DNA of 64,000 nucleotides from Verrucomicrobiales bacterium (GCA_029213195.1 JARGNI010000009.1:89768-153767); one strand, 5' to 3'. Positions 28,856-38,691 are shown, numbered from the stretch's first letter. The notes: generated by a model from the sequence alone, not told the origin. Numbers and translations: made by a program.

Positions 28856-29755
28856 ATGCAAACAACCCGTCCTCTCTCTCGTCGTCATTTCCTCGCTCAA
28901 TCCAGCCTCTCCGCCGGAGCCCTTGCCATGTCCTCTTCTCTCTCCGCTGCCGAAGAACCACTCTTCAAAATCTCTCTAGCGCAGTGGACGATCAATCCAG
29001 AACTGAAATCGGGAAAGGTCGACAACCTCGACTTCGCCAAGGTCGCCAGCGATCACGGGATCATGGCGATCGAATACGTAAACCAGTTCTTCATGGATAA
29101 GGCCAAGGACACCGCCTATCTCGGAGAGATGAAAAAACGGGCCGCGGATCTTGGGGTAAAAAGCCTTCTCATCATGTGTGATCGCGAGGGAAACATCGGC
29201 GACCCTGACGAGAAGAAGCGGAACCAGACGGTCGACAATCACCGCAAGTGGCTCGACGCCGCCAAGTTTCTGGGCTGTCACTCCATACGGGTCAACGCGG
29301 GCAGTTCGGGAACCTGGGAGGAACAGGTGAAGCTCGCCACCGATGGCCTCTCCAAGCTCACCACGTTTGGTGCCGAGCAGGGTCTCAATGTCATCGTCGA
29401 AAATCACGGGGGCCTCTCCAGCAACGCGGACTGGCTTGCCGAGGTGATTACTGCAGTCGATCATGAGCGCTGCGGAACGCTACCCGACTTTGGAAACTTC
29501 CGGATCAAGCAGGGAGAAAGCTACGATTCCTACAAGGGCGTCAAGAAACTGATGCCGTGGGCGAAGGGAGTTTCCGTGAAAGACCGTGTCTGGGACAGCG
29601 ACCACAACGCCTCCGACCTGGACTACGACCGCATGCTGAAAATCGTTCTCGATACCGGCTTTCGCGGTTACTGCGGAATCGAACACGGGGGTTTTGCTGG
29701 ACTCAACGCTTCCCGTGAGAAGCTCGAGCAGGCCCGTGAGCGTCTTGCTGGATGA
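28856..29755 (+). CDS. Sugar phosphate isomerase/epimerase-family TIM barrel, with Tat-like signal
   Basis: LSRRHFLAQSSLSAGALAMSSSLSAAEE signal; HSIRVNAG, VIVENHGGLSSNADWLAEV, LPDFGNFRI, GYCGIEHGG typical of AP-endonuclease-2/xylose-isomerase-like barrels. Confidence 0.88.
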   Translation: MQTTRPLSRRHFLAQSSLSAGALAMSSSLSAAEEPLFKISLAQWTINPELKSGKVDNLDFAKVASDHGIMAIEYVNQFFMDKAKDTAYLGEMKKRAADLGVKSLLIMCDREGNIGDPDEKKRNQTVDNHRKWLDAAKFLGCHSIRVNAGSSGTWEEQVKLATDGLSKLTTFGAEQGLNVIVENHGGLSSNADWLAEVITAVDHERCGTLPDFGNFRIKQGESYDSYKGVKKLMPWAKGVSVKDRVWDSDHNASDLDYDRMLKIVLDTGFRGYCGIEHGGFAGLNASREKLEQARERLAG

Positions 29756-30552
29756 GACGCCTCCTTCTGACCGGGGCTGCTGGAATCGTAGGGAACGCTC
29801 TCCGTCCCCTTCTCCGTGACCACCATGAACAGGTCGTCCTCACGGATCTCTTGGAGATCCCGGGCGACGAACTGGCGGAGAACGAAACATTCCTCCGCGG
29901 TGACCTCACCGATGCGCCGTTCGTCGAATCCCTCGCCGAGGACATTGATGGCATCGTCCATCTCGGCGGCCTCGTCGGCCCCGACTTCACCTTCGATGAA
30001 GTCATGGGAGCCAACATCGCCGGAACCAGAAACGTCTTCGAGGCGGCACGGATCCATGACGTTCCCCGAGTGGTCTACGCAAGCAGCCATCATGCCCTCG
30101 GCTTTCTCGAGAGAACCGACCCCATCGATACGACCACTGCCCCCCGCCCCGACAGCTTCTATGGCTGGAGCAAGGCGGCTGGTGAATCTCTTGGCGCTTA
30201 CTACGCCGACAAGTTCGGACTGAAAGTTCTTTCGATTCGGATCGGCTTCGTCGGCGACTCCGTCATCGACGAACGCAGGCTTCATACCTGGATCAGCGCT
30301 CAGGATCTCTTTCAACTGGTGGAAATCGGTCTCACCCATCCTGATCTTTCCTACGATATCGTCTATGGGGCTTCCGACAACCCGGCCCCCTTTTTTGACA
30401 ACGAGAATGCAGAACGTCTCGGCTACGAACCCCGCGACCGTTCGATCGATCACCTCGCCGACCCTGCCCTTCTCACCACTCCTCCTGCGGAGGGACCCGA
30501 GGGCAAATATATCGGGGGACACTTCGCCACCCGCACCCGGGAAATCGACTGA
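29752..30552 (+). CDS. NAD-dependent epimerase/dehydratase (SDR), uronate-dehydrogenase-like
   Basis: LLTGAAGIVGNALRPLL nucleotide-binding motif, VVYASSHHALGF, YGWSKAAGE; ATGA overlap with upstream gene. Confidence 0.85.
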   Translation: MRRLLLTGAAGIVGNALRPLLRDHHEQVVLTDLLEIPGDELAENETFLRGDLTDAPFVESLAEDIDGIVHLGGLVGPDFTFDEVMGANIAGTRNVFEAARIHDVPRVVYASSHHALGFLERTDPIDTTTAPRPDSFYGWSKAAGESLGAYYADKFGLKVLSIRIGFVGDSVIDERRLHTWISAQDLFQLVEIGLTHPDLSYDIVYGASDNPAPFFDNENAERLGYEPRDRSIDHLADPALLTTPPAEGPEGKYIGGHFATRTREID

Positions 30553-30553
30553 T

Positions 30554-31645
30554 ATGAAAATCACCTCTGTCGCCCCCATCGTCCTCTCGATCCCTTTCGA
30601 AGCCGGCGGCTCCGGCGAAGGTATCATGCCGACGAAATGGGAAACCCTCGATTTCTGTCTTGTCCGCATCGACACCGATAGCGGCCTCACCGGGTGGGGA
30701 GAGGCCTTCGGCTACTTCTGCAGCCGCTCGGTCGCCGCTCTCATCGAGCGTTCCCTCGCCCCCCTCCTGGTCGGAAGAGATGTTCCTGATCCTCGAAAAT
30801 TCTCGGAAGAAGCCCAACGAAAACTCGTGCTCCAGGGAAGATACGGACTGACCATTTTCGCTCTTTCCGGGATCGACCTTGCGCTTTGGGACCTCCGTGC
30901 CAAAGCAGAGGGCGTCGCCCTCGCAGAGCTCCTCGGGGGACGTTCACGCCACTCAGTCCCCGCCTACGCCAGCCTGGTTCGGTATGGCGACCGCGATCTG
31001 GTCCGAGCCAAATCGGAACAGGCCGCATCCGAAGGTTACAAGGAGATCAAGCTCCACGAAATCACGATACCGGAGATTCGAATTTGTCGCGAGGCCATTG
31101 GCCCTGACACTCGCATGACCGTCGATGTGAACTGCAACTGGTCCCTCGAATTCACTCGGGAAGTCATCCCCGAGTTGAAGGACCTCGATACCCGCTGGCT
31201 CGAGGAACCGATCTTTCCGCCCGAAGATTTTCGAACTCTCGCCGAGCTTCGCAAGACCGGCATGGCCATCGCCACCGGAGAGAATGCCTGCACGGCATTC
31301 CAGTTCGAAGAGATGTGCCGTCTCGGAGCGACCGACTTCCTCCAACCCAGCATCACCAAGGTCGGAGGCGTCAGTGAATTCCTCAAGATCACAAACCGGA
31401 ATCGAGAGGAGTGGAAACTTCCCATGATGCCCCACTCGCCCTACTTTGGTCCGGGGTATTTCACGACGCTGCAGATGGCGGCGATCGAACCTTCCTTCGA
31501 ACAATTCGAGTATCTCTATATCGAGCCGGAGGCTTGGCTCTATCGCGAGATGCCGCTTCCGGAGAACGGTATGATTTCGATCCCAGCAGGAGACGGCCTT
31601 GGGATGGAACCGGATCTGGATCGGATCGAGAGATTTGCGGTTTGA
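30554..31645 (+). CDS. Mandelate racemase/muconate lactonizing enzyme (enolase superfamily) protein
   Basis: MTVDVNCNWSLEFT, WLEEPIFPPEDFRTLAELR, IATGENACTAFQFEEM, DFLQPSITKVGGVSEFLKI, PHSPYFGPG. Confidence 0.92.
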   Translation: MKITSVAPIVLSIPFEAGGSGEGIMPTKWETLDFCLVRIDTDSGLTGWGEAFGYFCSRSVAALIERSLAPLLVGRDVPDPRKFSEEAQRKLVLQGRYGLTIFALSGIDLALWDLRAKAEGVALAELLGGRSRHSVPAYASLVRYGDRDLVRAKSEQAASEGYKEIKLHEITIPEIRICREAIGPDTRMTVDVNCNWSLEFTREVIPELKDLDTRWLEEPIFPPEDFRTLAELRKTGMAIATGENACTAFQFEEMCRLGATDFLQPSITKVGGVSEFLKITNRNREEWKLPMMPHSPYFGPGYFTTLQMAAIEPSFEQFEYLYIEPEAWLYREMPLPENGMISIPAGDGLGMEPDLDRIERFAV

Positions 31646-31698
31646 GCTGGATGTCTTTACTTCGAGCACATCCGAGACAAGAAGACCGCCGCGCCTGT

Positions 31699-31718
31699 CG
31701 GCACTCTTGCGAGTGCCG
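31699..31718. repeat. Perfect 8-bp stem palindrome CGGCACTC-ttgc-GAGTGCCG, REP-like element in a repeat-rich intergenic region
   Basis: Directly seen in sequence. Confidence 0.6.
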
Positions 31719-31969
31719 CTACATTCGAGGTTCGCAGTGGCAGAGAGATGCAGACGATGAGATCTGTGTTCATTCCAAAAACCTCTGTGGATCATCTGTG
31801 AAAAAGATCGTTCCGGCAGCTACGCGCCGAACTTTCTAGCAATCAGGACGCATCAGTTCTTACCGACAACTCATCCCCCGCAGATCAACCACAGACAACG
31901 AGGACGTTGTCCCTCCCTTCCCTTAGCGAACACCAAACCGCCGCCCTGTTCTTCACGTATCCGGCAAAC

Positions 31970-32746
31970 TCACTTCAGAAACTCGATCACCAATCTTCCA
32001 AACTTCCCCGCCTCTTCGACACAGGCGAGATGAGCCGCATCAAATTGCTCGAGTTTCGCACCAGGGACCTTCTCGGCGATCGCCTCTCCCCATGCGGGTG
32101 GCGTCGCGAGATCCCCCGAACTGGTCACGACCAGAGTGGGAACCTCGATGGCTGACAATTTGGAACGAAGATCCAGACCACAAACCGCCTCGCTCGTTCT
32201 TGCATATGCTTCCGATGAGGTGGCCCGCAAGGTGTTTCGAAAGTGATCGATCACCTCCGGTCTGGCCCGGTGAAACTTCGGCGTAAACCATTTCTCGAGA
32301 ACATCTTCGGAGATCGCCTCTACACCCTCCGAACGAACGAGAGCGATTCTTCTTTCCAGGAGACTTGGGTCCTCAGTGTAGGCACTGGTATTGGCCGCAA
32401 TCAATCGCTTCAACCGCGAAGGGTGATGCTGCGCGACCCACAGCCCCACCATCCCTCCTAACGAAACCCCACAAAGCGAAGCCTCGTCGAGACCGATCCC
32501 ATCGAGAAGGCGGATCAGATCGTTTCCAAAATCCTCGATCACCCAATCTCCTCCTGGATGTCCCGAACGTCCGTGCCCCCGATGATCATACCGCAGAATA
32601 CGAAACTCGGTTTCCCAGGCGGGGAGGTTCCATTTCCAGAGAGAAAGGTCCGAGCCAAGCGAATGCGAAAGAACAAGTACCGATCCCGACTCCTGGCCCG
32701 ACCATTCGTAGTGGATTCGATCTTCCCCTTCTCCTATACTCGGCAT
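31970..32746 (-). CDS. Alpha/beta-fold hydrolase (3-oxoadipate enol-lactonase-like)
   Basis: LSHSLGSDLSLWKWNLPAW, RYDHRGHGRSGHP, LCGVSLGGMVGLWVA, TLVVTSSGDLATPP, DAAHLACVEEAGKF. Confidence 0.88.
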   Translation of the reverse strand: MPSIGEGEDRIHYEWSGQESGSVLVLSHSLGSDLSLWKWNLPAWETEFRILRYDHRGHGRSGHPGGDWVIEDFGNDLIRLLDGIGLDEASLCGVSLGGMVGLWVAQHHPSRLKRLIAANTSAYTEDPSLLERRIALVRSEGVEAISEDVLEKWFTPKFHRARPEVIDHFRNTLRATSSEAYARTSEAVCGLDLRSKLSAIEVPTLVVTSSGDLATPPAWGEAIAEKVPGAKLEQFDAAHLACVEEAGKFGRLVIEFLK

Positions 32747-32747
32747 G

Positions 32748-33550
32748 TCAGTATCCGCCCGAGGCGTCGTTCCCGGCCTCACTTTCCCGAAACTCGGACA
32801 CGACCGCAGCCGCTCCCGCAATCATGAGACGGAGATCCGAACCCACACTCACGAAATCCGCCCCCAGGTCCGTCATGCGCCGGGCATACGCTACCGTCGC
32901 GTTGTGAACCCCGACCCACTTTCCTTTCTCCTTCGCCCTGGAAACGACCCTTTCGATCGCCTCGACGACAGGTTTTTCTTCCTGGTCGAACTTCGGGGTG
33001 CACCCGAGGGCGAGCGATAAATCGGCGGGACCGATGTAGATCGCCTTCAACTCTTCAACTCTTCAACATCAAGAATGGCATCGAGATTGTCGAGAGCCTG
33101 CCGGGTCTCGATCATTCCGATGGGAAGCACTTCTTCGTTAGCATTCGTGTAATAGTCGGGACCGGCATACGTTCCGACACGGATCGGTCCGAAGCTGCGA
33201 TTTCCTTCCGGAGCATAGAGGCAGGCCCTGGCAAAACGACGCGCGTCATCCGCCGTGTTGATCATCGGACAAATGATCCCGTAGCATCCGGCATCGAGCA
33301 TCCGCATGATGATGCCCTCGTCCAACCAGGGCACCCGAGCCATCGCGACCGTTTTCGTCGTCGAGATCGCGGTCAGCATCCCAAGGGCCGAGGCATAGTC
33401 GCTCAGCCCGTGCTGCATATCGATGGTCAGGGAATCCCATCCCTGGTGAGCCATTACCTCGGCAGTGGAGACACTTGGAATCGCGAGCCATCCATTCAAC
33501 GTGGACTGCCCCTGCTTCCAGGATTCGAGGAGAGAATTGTGAGCGGCCAT
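32748..33550 (-). pseudogene. HpcH/HpaI (GarL-like) class II aldolase split by an 8-bp duplication frameshift
   Basis: Two abutting minus-strand ORFs, 33047..33550 (WLAIPSVSTAEVMAHQGWDSLTIDMQHGLSDY..., ends LDVEELKS*) and 32748..33050 (KAIYIGPADLSLALG...). Deleting one AGTTGAAG unit joins them as LDVEELKAIYIGPADLSLALG. Confidence 0.88.
33045..33067. repeat. Tandem repeat of CTTCAACT (about 2.9 copies, 8-bp unit) inside aldolase gene
   Basis: Plus strand: CTTCAACT CTTCAACT CTTCAAC. Confidence 0.95.
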
Positions 33551-33565
33551 GCGTGTCCCACCGAT

Positions 33566-34828
33566 TTACGCCCACGCGTCAATCCTCGTCATGGTGCCTT
33601 TGCCAGAGGAGAATTCGCCCACCTCCAGTCCGAGGTGCTGAAGATAGGAAACGAAGAGATTGCAGAGCGGCGGCGTGTGATCTTCGCCATACGCCAGGTA
33701 TTGCCCGTGGTGAAAATGCCCTCCGGCGGCCACGATGGGGAGATTGGTATTGTTGTGACTGGAAGCATTTCCGAGGTTCGATCCGAGCAGGATGGCAGTT
33801 TGATCGAGCAGGGTGTGCTCGCCTTCCTTGGCCTCGTCGAGGCGCTTGAGAAAGTCTCCGAACAAACGCATCTCTTCCTTCTCGATGATGCTGAGTTGGT
33901 GAATCTTTTCCTCATCCTTGCCATGGTGACTCAAGTTGTGCCAGCCATCATCGACGCCCTTAAGCGTGACCACTTCATTTCCGCCAGCGCCGGCAAGAGT
34001 AAAGAGTCGGGTCGAATCGCTCTGGATCGCGAGAAACATGAGGTCATACATCAACTGCATCTGGTCGGAAAAGTCGGCGCGCTCCTTCACATCCGAGGGC
34101 GGCTCCGCATCGACTTCTGGCTTGGGTCGCTTCGCCCATTCCTCCGCAGACTGCAGTCGCAATTCCACTTCGCGGACCCCGGTGAAATATTGATCCAGGG
34201 TTTCGTTGTCCTCCCGCCCTGTCTTTTTCATGAGACCTCGTGTCTGGTCGAGAACGAGATCCATGATGCTCTGACCGTCCTTGATTTTCCGCATCTGGGC
34301 CGCCTTCTCCTCCTCGGACCCTTCAAGAAACAAGCGCTTGAAAACCTGGGAAGGACTTTTCTCGGCGGGAATTTGCACCCCGGAGCGAGTGTAGGAAATG
34401 CCGTTGTTGTTGGCGGACAGAGAAAGAAAGGGAAAGCGGGTGAGGTGTCCAATCTGCTCGGCAGCGTACTGATCGACGGAAATCGAGTTCCGGAAGCTCG
34501 GCTGTCCCGGGTGCGCTGCGCCGGTGAGGAAACTCCGCTCGGCGCTGTGTCCTCCATCGACCATGGGATGCATCAACCCGGAAGCGACGGTGAATTTCTC
34601 GCGCACTTCCTGCAGCGGCTCGAGGTAGGGTGTCACCTCGTAGTCTTTGCCCGGCGTCTGGGGAAAGAGATAGGGAGTGTGGATCCCCAGCGGAGAATTG
34701 ATCGCCACCATTCGACGAATATCTCCGGTCGCTTGGTCGGCCCGAGCCGTCGACTCGCCCAGGCTCGATAGGACAGGGACCGTCAGAGAGACGCCACTGG
34801 TGCGGAGGAAGGTTCTGCGATTCATCAT
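33566..34828 (-). CDS. DUF1552 domain-containing protein, Tat-type signal
   Basis: MNRRTFLRTSGVSLTVPVLSSLGE signal; SGLMHPMVDGGHSAERSFLTGAAHP; SISVDQYAAEQIGHLTRFPFLSL; GWHNLSHHGKDEEKIHQL; LGSNLGNASSHNNTNLPIVAAGG. Confidence 0.93.
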   Translation of the reverse strand: MMNRRTFLRTSGVSLTVPVLSSLGESTARADQATGDIRRMVAINSPLGIHTPYLFPQTPGKDYEVTPYLEPLQEVREKFTVASGLMHPMVDGGHSAERSFLTGAAHPGQPSFRNSISVDQYAAEQIGHLTRFPFLSLSANNNGISYTRSGVQIPAEKSPSQVFKRLFLEGSEEEKAAQMRKIKDGQSIMDLVLDQTRGLMKKTGREDNETLDQYFTGVREVELRLQSAEEWAKRPKPEVDAEPPSDVKERADFSDQMQLMYDLMFLAIQSDSTRLFTLAGAGGNEVVTLKGVDDGWHNLSHHGKDEEKIHQLSIIEKEEMRLFGDFLKRLDEAKEGEHTLLDQTAILLGSNLGNASSHNNTNLPIVAAGGHFHHGQYLAYGEDHTPPLCNLFVSYLQHLGLEVGEFSSGKGTMTRIDAWA

Positions 34829-34848
34829 CTTGAGAAAAGGTAGATCAT

Positions 34849-37227
34849 TCAGGGAAGATAGAAAAACTCGGATTCGACAACGGCATGAATCAGGGAGACC
34901 AGCCCGGACCCGGATTTCATCGTTTCTTCGACAACGGTATCGACCGCTGCCTGGTCCGCAGCGGTGACGGGACGCCCCGTGCCGTAAACCATCATTTTTT
35001 CGGCGAGGGAACGAACGATCAACTCGGGACGATCGAGAAGCTGAGCCCGAAACTGCCGAAAGTCGGCAAAGGAAGTGCCATCCGGCCATTGATCGCCCTT
35101 CTGCACGGGCTGCCCCTTGCGATACGATTTGATATTTCCGACCCGTTCACCTTCCCCGAGAGATCGATACCATTCGCGATGTCCCCCGATCGCATTGAAC
35201 TCTTCGAGGGCAAACCCCGGCGGATCGATCCTGACATGACACCGAGCACAGGACTCCTCTTCGCGATGTTTCTCCAGTTGATCGCGGATATTGATTGCCC
35301 CTCGGATGTCTGGCTCGACCGCAGGAACTCCCGGCGGAGGAGGCGGAGCGGGCTGTCCGAGGATCCGGTCGAGAATCCAGATCCCTCGCAGAATAGGTGA
35401 GGTGCTCGTGCCATTGGCTGTCACCTTGAGAACCGACCCCTGCGTGAGAACTCCACCCCGCACACTGTCTTCGTCGAGTTCGACCAGGCGAAACTCCTCG
35501 TGCCCGCGGATTCCGGGAATCCCGTAGTGTTCGGCAAGGCGCTGATTGAGAACCGCAAAATCCGAGTCGATGAAATTCATCACACTCAAATTCTCATCGA
35601 GAATATGGGCAAAGAACCCCCTCGTCTCGGCGAGCATGGACCGCATCAACAGCTCATCGTATTCGGGGAACAGGTTTTTGTCCGGCGTGGTGAAATCGAT
35701 CTCCCGGAGGTCGAGCCATTGACCCGTGAAATTCTCAACGAATCGCTGCCGCTTGGGATCCTGGAGCATGCGATCGACCTGCTGACGACGAACTGCCGGA
35801 TTGCTGAGCTCGCCCTTTTCCGCAAGGGCGAGCAATTCTTCGTCGGGCATCGAAGACCAGAGGAAATACGAAAGCCGGGAAGCGATCTCGAAATCGTCCA
35901 CCTCCGGTTCCCGATGCAGCATGAGAAAGTGCGGCGAACAGAGAACCGCGACAAATCCGGCGCGGGCCGCCTGCTCAAAAGTATTCCCGGCATCGAGACG
36001 AGCCAGGGCCAGATCAACGAACGGCTGCACCAATTCCTCGTCCACCGGACGACGAAAGGCACGAGGCACGAGTCGACGGATCATTCGCTCGAGATCCTCT
36101 CGCGGAGCACTGGAATCGATGTAGTGAGAGAGAACACCCCGCCGATGTCGCAGGTAGTAGGAGGCACCCTCCTCAAGGGAAAGCGTCTCGGACTCCCCAA
36201 AAAGATCGATCTGCGCCTGCGATGGGAAATCCTGGTCCAACGGCCCATGGGTTTCCACCCACAGGGTGCCGACTCCCGGGCGCTTCTCGTGCTTGTCACG
36301 CCAGGTCACATGTTCGGGGTAGACCCAGGGGAGCACATGCAGGGTGTGTCCTGCCTCGAGATGTGAGGTGAACTCGATGATCCGCGGATTCTCCGAAGTT
36401 CCGGTAGCATCAAACATCCCCATGAACCGACGTTTCCCATCCCCAAAAAGAGGGCCCGCAAAGACCGCTACGGTGAGTGTCCGGTGCTCACCCGGATCGT
36501 GAGGAAATACGGCAATGCGACACCGATAGGTTCCGGGCTCGATGGGATGGGCTTCATCGACCCGAGCTGGAGGCCATCCGGGTGTGAAATCGACAAAGGC
36601 TCCGTCCACGGAGATGACACCGCCCTTCTTCCCCGCTACCGAATCCTGGTTCTCTTTTTTCTCCATGAGAACGGCGCGACGGGTCGAAGGCTCGAGCGGC
36701 TCAATCCGGCGAAAGACTCCTTCAAAGGCGACGTCGGCGGCGTCGAGATACTTCTCGAGGAGAACGGAAGAAATCCCGAGCCCGGTCGCAACGTTGTCAA
36801 ATCCCTGCACTTCGCTGTCCTCGGGGAGAAGTTCCGCCAGCGGAGTATCGATCCCGAGAAGATCGTGCACCGTGTTCTCGTACTCCTCGCGATTCATTCT
36901 CCGCAACCCCGGGATGGGTTCGAGCGCCGCCGCGAGCTGAGCCTGCACCCAGTCCACCGCTTTCTCGGTTTCGACCGCATCGGGCTGAGGCTCCTTTCTC
37001 GGTGGCATATCTCCCGTCTCGATCGCATCGGCAATGAGGGACCAGGCATCCGCCTCGGCAACGCCCGCAGTCGGAGGCCCCAGGGTATCCAGCCGCAGGT
37101 CGCCCTTTTGTTTCTCCGGGCCGTGACACTTGATGCAGTGAGCCTCGGCAAAAGCAGCAAATTCAAAGCTGTATCCCAGGGGGAAAATCAGGATCGTAAC
37201 GACAAAAATGAGGGAGAGACACTTCAC
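34849..37227 (-). CDS. DUF1587/DUF1592/DUF1588/DUF1585 planctomycete-type cytochrome c protein
   Basis: CIKCHGPEKQKGDLRLDTL; LRRMNREEYENTVHDLLGID; SRLSYFLWSSMPDEELLALA; GVLTQGSVLKVTANGTSTSPILRGIWILDRILG; CARCHVRIDPPGFALEEFNAIG. GTG start at 37227 inferred from signal peptide. Confidence 0.93.
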   Translation of the reverse strand: MKCLSLIFVVTILIFPLGYSFEFAAFAEAHCIKCHGPEKQKGDLRLDTLGPPTAGVAEADAWSLIADAIETGDMPPRKEPQPDAVETEKAVDWVQAQLAAALEPIPGLRRMNREEYENTVHDLLGIDTPLAELLPEDSEVQGFDNVATGLGISSVLLEKYLDAADVAFEGVFRRIEPLEPSTRRAVLMEKKENQDSVAGKKGGVISVDGAFVDFTPGWPPARVDEAHPIEPGTYRCRIAVFPHDPGEHRTLTVAVFAGPLFGDGKRRFMGMFDATGTSENPRIIEFTSHLEAGHTLHVLPWVYPEHVTWRDKHEKRPGVGTLWVETHGPLDQDFPSQAQIDLFGESETLSLEEGASYYLRHRRGVLSHYIDSSAPREDLERMIRRLVPRAFRRPVDEELVQPFVDLALARLDAGNTFEQAARAGFVAVLCSPHFLMLHREPEVDDFEIASRLSYFLWSSMPDEELLALAEKGELSNPAVRRQQVDRMLQDPKRQRFVENFTGQWLDLREIDFTTPDKNLFPEYDELLMRSMLAETRGFFAHILDENLSVMNFIDSDFAVLNQRLAEHYGIPGIRGHEEFRLVELDEDSVRGGVLTQGSVLKVTANGTSTSPILRGIWILDRILGQPAPPPPPGVPAVEPDIRGAINIRDQLEKHREEESCARCHVRIDPPGFALEEFNAIGGHREWYRSLGEGERVGNIKSYRKGQPVQKGDQWPDGTSFADFRQFRAQLLDRPELIVRSLAEKMMVYGTGRPVTAADQAAVDTVVEETMKSGSGLVSLIHAVVESEFFYLP

Positions 37228-37339
37228 CGCGCGAGGATGAAACTTCCCCGAGGAAAAGGCAATAGCACGAACAGGCCTCAGGCAAATTCGAGGCGGGTAG
37301 GGTTTGCAGGATCTTCCAAAACCCGCTTCACTTTCTCCC

Positions 37340-38572
37340 ATGCAAATCCTTCGAGTCACGATCCTTCTTCTCCTGATCTCCTTGCTTCGCGAACCAGTTT
37401 GCGCCGAAGAATCGGCGAACCGCACCATGGCAAACGATCTTTCCTCCGAGATCAGCCTGCGGGTGGACAAACTCGTCGATCAAGGAAAAATCGCCGGAGC
37501 CGTGACCCTCGTTTCCCAAAACGGCAAAACGATTCACTTCACGGCAGAAGGGTCACGAGACGTCAACACCGACGAAGCGATGACTCCCGAAACAATTTTT
37601 CGGATCTACTCGATGACGAAACCGATCACCACGGCAGCCACCATGCAACTCGTCGAGCAGGGAAAGCTCGCTCTCGAAGATCCAGTCTCGCGTCACCTTC
37701 CCGAACTCGCGAATCCCGTCGTCTTCCGCAAAGGAGGCGAACCCACTCCGGCAAAACGAGAACCCACCATTGCCGACCTGATGCGTCATACCTCCGGTTA
37801 TAGCTATGGCTTTGTCGGAGGCGAAGTCGCGAAAATGTATCGGGAGGTGGATATCCTCGCTCGAGATTCCTCCATGGAGGAAATGGTAAAGAAGCTCGCC
37901 AGGATTCCTCTCCAGGAGAATCCCGGTACCCAGTGGCGATACAGCATCTCGATTGATGTGCTCGGTGCGGTCATCGAAGCTGCCTCTGGCGAGAAGCTGG
38001 AACACTACCTGGCGGACCACCTCTTCGAGCCACTCGGCATGGTCGACACGGCCTTTTTTGTGCCCGAAGAGAAATGGGAACGATTTGCGAGTCAGCACGG
38101 AAGAGGACTGACTGGGAAACTCCGGGTCTCGGAAGCCGCGGAAAAGAGCAAGTTTCTCACGCCTCCGGGACTCCCCTCAGGTGGAGGCGGTCTTTGTTCC
38201 ACGGCAACCGACTACCTTCGGTTCTGCGAAATGATCCTCAACCAGGGCAACTTTGACGGAAACCAGATCCTGAAACCCGAGTCTGTCGCCCTCATGATTC
38301 GGAATCAACTTCCCGAATCGATTTCCCACATCGGGATCGGAGACGAAAGGACCGGGGTCGGCTTTGGATACGGATTTTCGGTTCGAACCAGAGAAACCGA
38401 CTGGGGATTTGGCGGAAAAGTCGGAGAAATCGGATGGGGAGGAGCCGCCAGCACCCATTTCTGGATGCTCCCTTCCGAGAATCTTGCCGTCATCACCCTC
38501 CGCAATTTCATGCCCTACCAATGGACCTTGGAGGCGGAGTTGAAGAATTTGATCTACGACTCGATCAAATAA
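37340..38572 (+). CDS. Serine hydrolase, beta-lactamase class C family
   Basis: FRIYSMTKPITTAATMQLVEQGKL (SxxK), YSISIDVLG (YxS-like), LCSTATDYLRFCEM, GWGGAASTHFWMLP. Confidence 0.9.
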   Translation: MQILRVTILLLLISLLREPVCAEESANRTMANDLSSEISLRVDKLVDQGKIAGAVTLVSQNGKTIHFTAEGSRDVNTDEAMTPETIFRIYSMTKPITTAATMQLVEQGKLALEDPVSRHLPELANPVVFRKGGEPTPAKREPTIADLMRHTSGYSYGFVGGEVAKMYREVDILARDSSMEEMVKKLARIPLQENPGTQWRYSISIDVLGAVIEAASGEKLEHYLADHLFEPLGMVDTAFFVPEEKWERFASQHGRGLTGKLRVSEAAEKSKFLTPPGLPSGGGGLCSTATDYLRFCEMILNQGNFDGNQILKPESVALMIRNQLPESISHIGIGDERTGVGFGYGFSVRTRETDWGFGGKVGEIGWGGAASTHFWMLPSENLAVITLRNFMPYQWTLEAELKNLIYDSIK

Positions 38573-38691
38573 TCTCACTCTTTTACCGGCACAGCTCTTC
38601 ACCTTGCCATTCCCGGCGCGGGTCCCGATGACGCAAAAATGTCTGGATTTTGTGAGAGATTTTTCGCGATGCGGACATAAACTCTTATCCG

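Noticed and set aside
33410-34771. 453-aa plus-strand ORF
   Set aside because: Overlaps DUF1552 and aldolase genes on the opposite strand; no recognisable family.
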